From NCBI GenBank assembly GCA_003524565.1, contig DQGU01000243.1, positions 1-20,791 of the forward strand: a DNA stretch of 20,791 nt, in the 5' to 3' direction. The translations under genes and the position numbers were made by a program. Source of the DNA: Rhodospirillaceae bacterium (GTDB taxonomy: Bacteria; Pseudomonadota; Alphaproteobacteria; Micavibrionales; UBA2020). Under the pieces are notes generated by a model that saw only the letters and a list, made by a program, of their open reading frames with translations, had not been told where the DNA came from and did not search any database. This document shows, piece after piece, positions 8,393-15,700 of the stretch (positions within the stretch are counted from its first letter, which is position 1; each line of letters starts with the position of its first letter).

Positions 8393-9976
8393 GTGTCTTC
8401 CATTGCAGCCCGGCGTTTCATGACCATTTCCGAACCTCATAGCAACATCACAGGATTCGTAGCGGATACAGATTTCCGTCTGATGTTCCTTGCGGCGCCT
8501 GTGGCGCGCATGGTGATGTCGGTGGAGGCGGATGGCCGTTTTATCTTTGCCGAGGTGAATGCCGTGGCCGCGCAGTATTTTGAAATGCAGCGCGAAGACA
8601 TGGTGGGGCGCAGCGCGCGCGATTTGTTTTCCAGCACGGTTGCTGACCAGATTGAACAATCTTTCCTGTCCTGCCTGAAGGTGCGCCGCGCGGTCACGTT
8701 CAATGCTGTGCCGCGCACGGCATCGGGGCTGAAGATGCAGGCATTTATTTTCAACCCCGTTATCGATGCCGAAGGGCGCGTGCGCTATATCGACGTCATG
8801 GCGCGCCCCGATACGCTGGACAGCGCGCAGCTGCAGCGGGAGCGTGACGATGCCATCATGCTGCTGACCTCGCTGTTCGATGCCAGCGGTCTTGGTATTG
8901 TGGTTACCGACCATCATGGCCGGATTGTGCGGGTGAATGATACCTTTCTGGCCGATTACGAATGGTCGCGCGAAGATTTGCTGGGCGAGGATTTCACCCT
9001 GCTTATCCCCGACGACGACCAGTCGATTTCGCGCAAGCTTTACGCCGCTTTCATGCAAAAAGGCCGTCACGGCACGCGCGAAGTGCGCATCCTCAAAAAA
9101 GACGGCGCCGCCGCCGATGTGGTGGTCACAACGGCGCTGATGGAGCTGTCGCAAAAACGCCGTTTCATGGTTTCGACCATCCGCGACGTGACGGAACGCA
9201 AGAACATGATGCGCAAACTCCGCCGTGCCAAGCAGGATGCCGATGTCGCCAACCGCGCGAAATCGTCCTTCCTTGCGAATATGAGCCACGAGCTGCGCAA
9301 TCCGCTCAACGCCATCATCGGCTTTTCCGAGATGATAAAGAACGAAACCTTCGGCGCCATATCCAACCCGAAGTACGAAGAATATATCGGCGATATCCAT
9401 TTCAGCGCGCGCCATTTGCTCGACATCATCAACGACGTGCTGGACATGTCGAAGATTGAGGCGGGCAAGGTGAATTTGATGGAAACCGAGGTTGCGGTCG
9501 ATGATGTCATGCGCTCCGTCGGGCGTATCATGCTGCCGCGCGCGCAGGCAGCGCAGGTTGGCTTGCGTACCGATATTCCGGCCGATTTGCCCTTCATCAA
9601 GGGGGACCAGCGGCTGTTGCGCCAGATACTTATCAATCTGGTATCGAACGCCGTCAAATTCTCGCCCCCAGGCACCGACGTTGCCGTGTCGGCGCGCATC
9701 AGCAACGACAACAGCCTTGTCATCGAAATCGCCGACCACGGCGCCGGCATCCCCGAAGACAAGCTGCGCTATGTGATGGAGCCTTTCGGTCAGGTGGGTG
9801 ACCCGCGCAGCTACAAGGGGCAGGGCACGGGGCTGGGGCTGCCGCTGGCCAAGGCGATGGTTGAATTGCACGACGGGCATATCTCCCTCAGCTCCCGCGA
9901 GGGGATGGGGACGACCGTCACCATGTCGTTTCCGGCGTTCCGCGTGATTCCCGCAAAGGCTATCCCGCTTGAATAA
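8393..9976 (+). CDS. Soluble PAS-PAS sensor histidine kinase
   Basis: A cytoplasmic two-component sensor of 527 aa with no membrane helix. Two PAS domains cover about residues 28-140 and 160-270 and should bind a ligand or redox signal; the cofactor cannot be read from sequence. The HisKA domain has His299 in MSHELRNPLNAIIGFSE, the form seen in the alphaproteobacterial PleC/DivJ group (usually HELRTPLNAI). The ATPase domain is complete, with an N box around Asn419, G1 DHGAGIP from Asp448 and G2 GQGTGLGL near 476-483. No response regulator lies beside it, so it is an orphan kinase. I chose the GTG at 8393 because GGTAGG precedes it; the frame is also open from a TTG at 8342, and an ATG at 8420 lacks a binding site. 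The Fur gene follows after 24 bases, so co-transcription is possible. Confidence 0.92.
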   Translation: MSSIAARRFMTISEPHSNITGFVADTDFRLMFLAAPVARMVMSVEADGRFIFAEVNAVAAQYFEMQREDMVGRSARDLFSSTVADQIEQSFLSCLKVRRAVTFNAVPRTASGLKMQAFIFNPVIDAEGRVRYIDVMARPDTLDSAQLQRERDDAIMLLTSLFDASGLGIVVTDHHGRIVRVNDTFLADYEWSREDLLGEDFTLLIPDDDQSISRKLYAAFMQKGRHGTREVRILKKDGAAADVVVTTALMELSQKRRFMVSTIRDVTERKNMMRKLRRAKQDADVANRAKSSFLANMSHELRNPLNAIIGFSEMIKNETFGAISNPKYEEYIGDIHFSARHLLDIINDVLDMSKIEAGKVNLMETEVAVDDVMRSVGRIMLPRAQAAQVGLRTDIPADLPFIKGDQRLLRQILINLVSNAVKFSPPGTDVAVSARISNDNSLVIEIADHGAGIPEDKLRYVMEPFGQVGDPRSYKGQGTGLGLPLAKAMVELHDGHISLSSREGMGTTVTMSFPAFRVIPAKAIPLE

Positions 9977-10000
9977 AAGGGAAAATCCCCAAAAACGCCT

Positions 10001-10441
10001 ATGGCCAAGACGGACCGTTTCGGTTATAAAATAAGCATGTCTATGTTGCTGCAAAAATGTACCGAAGCCGGCCTTAAAATCACCGACCAACGCAAGGTGA
10101 TTTTGAAGGTTCTTGAGGAATCCGAAGACCATCCCTCGGTCGAGACGCTGTGCGAGCGGGCGCGTCAGGTGGATAGCTCCATCAGCATCGCGACGGTTTA
10201 CCGCACCCTCGGCCTTTTGAACGAGCTGGGTCTGGTTCTGAAACATGATTTCAAGGACAGCTCCGCCCGCTTCGAAGTTGACCACGGCCATCACTACCAC
10301 CTCGTCGATACCGAGACGGGGCAGGTTGTGGAGTTCCAGAGCGAAGAACTGGTCGCGCTTATCAATAAAATTGCCGCCGACCTCGGCTATCAGATGGTTG
10401 ACCATACCTTCGAGATGTTCGGCCACAAGCTGAAGAAATAA
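10001..10441 (+). CDS. fur: Fur family metal-responsive regulator, 146 aa
   Basis: A Fur-type repressor that senses metal (iron in true Fur, manganese in Mur, zinc in Zur). The winged helix covers about residues 20-85, with recognition helix SIATVYRTLGLLNELGLV (62-79). Candidate metal ligands are His44, Glu92, His98, His100 and His135. The E. coli structural CxxC cysteines are replaced (Asp103 and Thr106), as I recall for many alphaproteobacterial Fur/Mur proteins. The position equal to Asp89 of E. coli Fur appears to be Tyr99, which is less usual. The ATG at 10001 has no close ribosome binding site (AAGGG about 20 bases away), so ATG 10037 or 10043 is possible and would shorten the protein by 12 or 14 residues. 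DUF1491 follows after five bases, which suggests an operon. Fur is the most likely member, with Mur not excluded. Confidence 0.85.
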   Translation: MAKTDRFGYKISMSMLLQKCTEAGLKITDQRKVILKVLEESEDHPSVETLCERARQVDSSISIATVYRTLGLLNELGLVLKHDFKDSSARFEVDHGHHYHLVDTETGQVVEFQSEELVALINKIAADLGYQMVDHTFEMFGHKLKK

Positions 10442-10446
10442 TCCAC

Positions 10447-10809
10447 ATGTGCGCGCCGAGCGAAGACGAACGTCTGCCCACCGGACTTTGGGTGGATGCG
10501 CATATCCGCCGCTGCATCAGCGCGGCCATTCCCGTTTATGTCGTGCACAAGGGGGCCTATGCCGCGGGCACGGTCATGGTGAAAATCGTGATGCGCGAAG
10601 GCATGCGCACACTCGGCTGCTTTTTGCTCAACCAGACGCGCGATATGGACGGCGCCATGGGCTGGATGCAGGTTTTTGACGATGCCCCCGTCGATGAGCG
10701 CCGCGCCGATGAATATATCAAACGCGCCATTGCCCGCGACCCGGACGTCTGGGTGGTGGAGGTCGAAGACCCCGCTGGCAAAAACCCGTTCGAGGGGAAG
10801 ATTTTCTAA
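10447..10809 (+). CDS. DUF1491 family protein, 120 aa
   Basis: A small soluble protein of a family common in alphaproteobacteria with no known function. The hallmarks I recognise are the start LPTGLWVDAHIRRCISAAIP (residues 10-29), the VVHKGAYAAGTVMVKI segment, and the end RDPDVWVVEVED. No catalytic motif is evident. It starts five bases after the Fur stop codon and is probably translated from the same mRNA. It is followed by a strong terminator. Confidence 0.85.
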   Translation: MCAPSEDERLPTGLWVDAHIRRCISAAIPVYVVHKGAYAAGTVMVKIVMREGMRTLGCFLLNQTRDMDGAMGWMQVFDDAPVDERRADEYIKRAIARDPDVWVVEVEDPAGKNPFEGKIF

Positions 10810-10820
10810 TGTGCGTTAGA

Positions 10821-10860
10821 AACAAAAAAGCCGGCCTTTTGACAGGCCGGCTTTTTTGTT
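10821..10860. terminator. Strong bidirectional terminator
   Basis: A perfect 16-bp stem (10821-10836 with 10845-10860) with a GCCGGCC core, an eight-base loop, an A run on one side and a T run on the other. It ends the DUF1491 transcript and, in the other direction, the Sel1-type gene that stops at 10874. Confidence 0.95.
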
Positions 10861-10873
10861 GGCTTTGTAAACC

Positions 10874-11887
10874 TTACGGCGTCGGGCAGAGTTTGACGCC
10901 GGAGAGGATAGCCTTCGCATCGAACGCGACGCGTTCGGTGATTTTGTCGGCGCCGCCCCATTGCTGGACGAACATTTCGGCGCGCGGGGTGCCGATGTCG
11001 TTCATCGCGGAAAGCGCTGCGGACGGGTTTGCCGTCACGCCGCCAAGGCCGTGGAACTGCATATAAAGCAGGTCGATTTTGGCTTGCACGTTGCCGGCTT
11101 CGGCCGCCTGCTGGAACAGGCCAGCGGCAACGGTGTGGTCTTTCGGCACGCCGTCAAAGCCGTTGAAGGCGAAGAAGGCGAGGTCTTTGGCGCCCTGCGC
11201 CGCAACGCGGGCATTGTCGGAACCTGCGCGGGCGATGGCATCGCTGACGCGCTCGGACACGCTGTGGCCGTCAATCAGCGCGCTGAACGATTCCATCGGC
11301 GTCGGGCACGGTACGGGGACGGGCGCTGCGATAACTTGCTCGACCACGGGGGCGGGCTCGGGCGTGGCGATAATTGCGGGCTCGGGTTTTATTTCCACGG
11401 GGGCGGCTGCGGGGGCAGCATCGGGCGTGGGGGCGAAGAATTTATCCATGACTTCGCCAAAGCCCATGAACAGTGCACCGCCGATAAGGGCAAAGCCGCT
11501 GGATTTCAAAAACACGTTGCGGTTTTGCTTGGTCCAGAATTTCGGGCCTTCAACGCCTTTTTTCTTGGCGCTGTAGGTCTGGCCGGCGTGGCACATGACG
11601 GTCATGGCCGCGCCAACGGCGAAAGACGAAACCAGCAGCGTTGCAACCGCCGGCGCGGACATCATTGCCATGGGCACGGCGACAACGGCTTTTGCGGCCG
11701 CAGCGGCCGCGGCACCCGCCGCGATGTTGAAAGTGATGCTGAGCGCTTTTTTGCCCCAGCCGTATTTTTTCTTCGGGGTGTCTTCTTGCGCCGTGCCGCC
11801 GATGGCGGTGAGGGGCTGGTTGCCGTTGGCGGCAGCGGGGGTGATGTCGTCTTGGACGGTATCGGGTGTTTTTTCAGGTTCGTTCAT
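10874..11887 (-). CDS. Membrane protein with C-terminal Sel1-like repeats
   Basis: The protein is 337 aa. The N-terminus (1-45) is hydrophilic. A long Ala-rich hydrophobic region (about 48-98) gives one or two membrane helices, and another lies at about 125-147. A Pro/Ala-rich linker (152-198) leads to a globular part. Within it, residues 226-297 resemble two Sel1/TPR-like repeats, seen in FNGFDGVPKD, LFQQAAEAGNVQAKIDLLYM and FHGLGGVTANPSAA. Sel1 repeats usually mediate protein-protein contacts, often in the envelope. The specific role is unknown. The ATG at 11887 has GAGGAG about six bases upstream. It shares the bidirectional terminator with DUF1491. Composition is Ala/Pro/Val-rich, so similarity searches should mask the low-complexity parts. 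Confidence 0.8.
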   Translation of the reverse strand: MNEPEKTPDTVQDDITPAAANGNQPLTAIGGTAQEDTPKKKYGWGKKALSITFNIAAGAAAAAAAKAVVAVPMAMMSAPAVATLLVSSFAVGAAMTVMCHAGQTYSAKKKGVEGPKFWTKQNRNVFLKSSGFALIGGALFMGFGEVMDKFFAPTPDAAPAAAPVEIKPEPAIIATPEPAPVVEQVIAAPVPVPCPTPMESFSALIDGHSVSERVSDAIARAGSDNARVAAQGAKDLAFFAFNGFDGVPKDHTVAAGLFQQAAEAGNVQAKIDLLYMQFHGLGGVTANPSAALSAMNDIGTPRAEMFVQQWGGADKITERVAFDAKAILSGVKLCPTP

Positions 11888-11953
11888 GGGATGCTCCTCG
11901 GGCTCTGTGGCTTTACGGGCGGCGGGCGTGGCCTGTCACGCGCAATCCATTTT

Positions 11954-11982
11954 CATAAAATGTAAAAAAGAAGTTGGGTCAA
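11954..11982 (-). promoter_or_regulatory. Possible promoter of the Sel1-type gene
   Basis: On the minus strand TTGACC (11982-11977) and TTTATG (11959-11954) are 17 bases apart. The -35 lies inside the inverted repeat GGTCA-AA-TGACC (11977-11988), which could be an operator. The -10 match is weak. Confidence 0.4.
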
Positions 11983-12081
11983 ATGACCACAGGGGGCATG
12001 TTCTGTCAAGCCTGCATTCGGCCAAGCAGCCCCATCCGGCGTGTACGGAGGGGGTAACGGGCGGGGGATTAGGCGGAGGGC

Positions 12082-12525
12082 TTAAATATTATCGCCAAAA
12101 GGCATGGGCGATTCACAGGGCATTTGCGCCTTGATGGCGCGCTCCGACAATATTTTATTACATTTTTTCAGCATGTTGCTGCCCGTATAGGTCAGCGTAA
12201 AAGGTAGAATGCCGTGCAGCAAAATCACAAACCCTGCCATCATCAGGCGCGCCCCCATGCTGAGCGTGAACCACAGGTGCTGCCAATAGGTTTCGCCCGC
12301 AGCGGCGGGATGTTCGGTAAAGGCGCGGTGCGCGGTATCCAGCAGCGGTTGCAGCTTGGCCATAAACCCCTCCGTCTGCGCAGCTGCAGGGCGGCCGGAC
12401 GGGTCAGCGGCGGGGGAGGGTTCTTCACCGATAACCTCCGCATCGACCACGGGCGGCGTGCGGCGTGCGGCAAGGCCGTTTTCGTCGTCTTGCGGGGGCT
12501 GCTGCGCGGTGCTTTGGCTGTTCAT
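12082..12525 (-). CDS. DUF6356-like small membrane protein, 147 aa
   Basis: Residues 1-55 are Pro/Ala-rich and probably disordered. The core, about 66-125, contains AFTEHPAAAGETYWQHLWFT, a hydrophobic helix at about 92-114 and a basic end (MLKKCNKIL). The HPxxxGETYxxH pattern is the one I associate with DUF6356, found in alphaproteobacteria; the assignment is from memory. No function is known. The ATG at 12525 has GAGGA seven bases before it. The stop is 194 bases from the Sel1-type gene in the same direction. I see no clear terminator in that gap. Confidence 0.75.
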   Translation of the reverse strand: MNSQSTAQQPPQDDENGLAARRTPPVVDAEVIGEEPSPAADPSGRPAAAQTEGFMAKLQPLLDTAHRAFTEHPAAAGETYWQHLWFTLSMGARLMMAGFVILLHGILPFTLTYTGSNMLKKCNKILSERAIKAQMPCESPMPFGDNI

Positions 12526-12563
12526 GGGCGTCCTCGTTCTGCGGTCTTGTCCTGTGGATATAT

Positions 12564-12592
12564 TTTTAAACGCTTATGAATAAAAACGCCAA
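12564..12592 (-). promoter_or_regulatory. Weak promoter candidate for the DUF6356-like gene
   Basis: TTGGCG (12592-12587) and TTAAAA (12569-12564) on the minus strand are 17 bases apart, within an AT-rich stretch shared with the divergent A2M gene. No clear promoter for the plus-strand operon could be chosen in 12526-12702. Confidence 0.3.
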
Positions 12593-12702
12593 TAAAAACA
12601 CAAATGACGCCGCGCGCAGGGATGTCTCGCATCTTCACAGCTTTTTCATTATGATTTGCCAGACTCACCCGTCGATATTTTATTCAAGCCCGAGGTATTT
12701 CC

Positions 12703-15700
12703 ATGCGGACGCTTTCTGCTGTTTTTGCTTTGTCTCTGTTCACGTTGTTCGCCGCGCCGCTCGCGCATGCGCAAACAGAGGCGCCCGCCGCCGCCCCGCT
12801 TGAAATCACGCGCATCACGCCGGAGGGGCAGGATGTGCCGGCTGGTCGCCAGATTGCGATTACCTTTAACCGCCCCGTCGTGCCGATTGGCCGGATGGAG
12901 CGCACGGCGGATGAAATCCCCGTCACCATCACGCCCGCGCTGGATTGCGAATGGCGCTGGATAAACACAACCACGCTGTCGTGCAATCTGGGCGATGGTA
13001 CGGCGATGAAACAATCGACCGATTACCGCATCACCGTGCGCCCGGGCATTGCGGCGGAAGATGGTGCGACGATTGCCGCGCCGTATGAGCATAATTTCAT
13101 CACCCAGCGCGCCGATGTGCGCCACAGCTGGTTTCAGACATGGCGCGCGCCCGGCTCGCCGCAAATCCGTGTGACATTCAACCAGCCGGTGACGCTGAAA
13201 TCTGCCGAGCAGGCGCTGTTTTTTGACATCTCCGGCAAGAAAACCAAAATCAAACTGCACAAGCCGGAAAAAGGCCACGAGGCCATTCAGAAAGACGGCG
13301 AGACCTATTACCGCGTCCTGACGGGCGAACCTGCGAAAGAATTGCCGCTGGATACCCGCGTGACATTCCGTGTACAGCCGGGCCTTGTATCGGCGGAGGG
13401 GGATACGCCGTCGGTGGCCGACCGCGAAGTGACGGTATTCGATACCTTCCCCGCATTCAGCCTTGTCGGCCTGCGCTGCACGGATAACGATGACAATGAA
13501 ATTCTTGTCGCGCCCGGGCAAAAAACAAACGCGCTTTGCAACCCCATGGCGCCGGTGGCGCTGCGCTTTTCGGTGCCTGTGATGCGCGCGCAGGTCAAAA
13601 AGCATCTGACATTCACGCCCGCCCTCGGCAACGCCGCTGCGGCCGATGATGTCTGGGGCGATTTGTCGGAGGAATATTCCCGCCTTGGCCGCGCGCATGA
13701 AAAAGGCAATACCTACGAAATTTTCCTGCCGCAAGGGCTTAAGGCCATGCAGGAATATACGCTTGAGCTCAAAGAGCCCAAACGCGGTTTTTGGGCACGG
13801 TTCACGGCATGGCTGCGCGGGTTGTTCGGCAAGCAAACGCCGGCGACCGCCCTTGAAGATGAATTCAGCCGTACGCTGCCCAAGGGGTTTGTCCTGACAT
13901 TCGCCACCGACAACCGCCGCCCGAATTTCGAGCTGATACACAATACCGCCGTACTCGAGGCACAAACGGACAGCGAAGTGCCGCTCTACGTCAATAACCT
14001 GCAAAAAACCGTGCTGAATTACCGCAGCGTGACGGCGGCGGGCGTCAAGGAAGAGCAAAAACTCGAAACCGCGCTGCCTGATGTGCGCAACGTGCAATTC
14101 GCGGTGCCTGTCGGCGTGCGCGAAGCGCTGGGGGGTAAAAGCGGCGCGCTTTACGGTTATCTGGCGACCGAGCCGGACGTGCCGCAAAAATCGCCCTATG
14201 AACGTAAATTGTTCGCGCAGGTAACGCCGTGGCAGGTGCATGCAAAAATCGGGCATTTTTCCTCCCTCGTCTGGGTGACGGATATGGCGACGGGCGCGCC
14301 GGTTGAAGGGGCAAAGGTCACATTCTACCGCGATGCGATTTCGGCGCTGTCGCAGCCGTCGGCGGATAATACGCTGGTTTCCGCGCGCACGGGCGCAAAC
14401 GGTCTTGCGCGCCTTGCGGGCACCGAAAGCGTCGACCCGATGCTGGAGCTGTCGCGCGGATACGGCGATGAAACGCCGCGTATTGTTGTGCGCGTGGACA
14501 AGGGCGATGATATGGCGCTGCTGCCCGCGGCGTGGGAATTCGGCATTGATACATGGCGCGCGTCGAACGAAAGCATCTATGCCGCCAACCGCCGCAAATT
14601 CGGACATATCCGCGCATGGGGCGCAACCGCGCAGGGCATTTACCGCGCGGGCGATACGATTGAATATAAAATCTACGTCCGCAACGAAGACGACCGCACG
14701 CTGACGCCTGCGCCCAAAACGGGGTACAAACTTGAAATCATCGACCCGATGGATAACGTTGTATCGACAGTTGAAGATGTGCGCCTGAGCAACTATGGCG
14801 CGTTTGACGGTAAATTTACCGTGACGGAAAACGCACCCGTCGGCTGGTATCAATTCCGCCTCAGCGGCGATTTCCTGCCGGAGCAGAAAAGCCTCAGCGA
14901 GTATGAACAGCAGCAGAATTACGTCTGGACGCCGCTGCGTGTGCTTGTCAGCGATTTCACGCCCGCACCGTTTCGCGTCAGTGCGAACCTGAACGGCGAT
15001 TTGTTCGCTGACGGGCAGGAAGTCGAAGTGCAAAGCGCGGCGCGCCTGCATTCCGGCGGGCCCTATACCGATGCCAATGCGCGCGTGACGGCAAATTTGA
15101 TGCCCCTCGGCTTGAATCCTAAAAATCCGGCCACGGCAGGTTTTTATTTCGCCAGCAGCGAAGATGAATACGCGCGTCAGGTGCATCAGGAAAATGCGCC
15201 GCTGAATGCGCAGGGTGACCTTGAAACCCGCTTCAAGCTGGACGTGAAAGACATCGTTTATGGCCGCCTGACGGTCGAAACCGCCGTACAGGATGAACGC
15301 GGCAAATATATCGCGTCGCAGGCGCAGGCCGATTTCGTCGGCCGTGACCGTTTCGTCGGTATCCGCGGCACCAAGTGGGTTTATAACGCCAAGGAAGAAT
15401 CCAAAGTCGAATTCATCGTCGTCGATGAACGCGGCCAGATTACCGAAGGCGTCCCCGTCACCGTCGCTTTTGAAAAGCAAGTGACCAAGGCCGCCAAGGT
15501 CAAGGGCGCGGGCAATGCCTACCTGACCGAGTATTCAACAGAATGGGAAGCGGCGGGCGATTGCAAGGGCACGTCAGGCAAGGGGGCTGAAGCGTGCAGC
15601 TTCACGCCCGATAGTGCCGGATATTACCGCGCAACGGCCTCGATTGAAGATACGCAAAAACGCCCCCACAGCAGCGCGCAATACCTCTGGGTTGCCGGCC

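Noticed and set aside
8360..10426. 688-codon minus-strand frame
   Set aside because: It covers the histidine kinase and fur on the opposite strand; both of those have complete family motifs.
10961..11965. 334-codon plus-strand frame
   Set aside because: A Gly/His/Arg-rich shadow of the Sel1-type gene, which has a good ribosome binding site and repeats on the minus strand.
12576..12803. 75-codon plus-strand frame before and inside the A2M gene
   Set aside because: It overlaps the A2M signal peptide coding region in another frame, has no ribosome binding site and a Cys/Phe-rich shadow composition.
12649..15480. 943-codon open frame on the minus strand
   Set aside because: It lies opposite the A2M gene, whose domains, signal peptide and thioester are clear. 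Its composition (Arg/His/Phe-rich) is that of an antisense frame.
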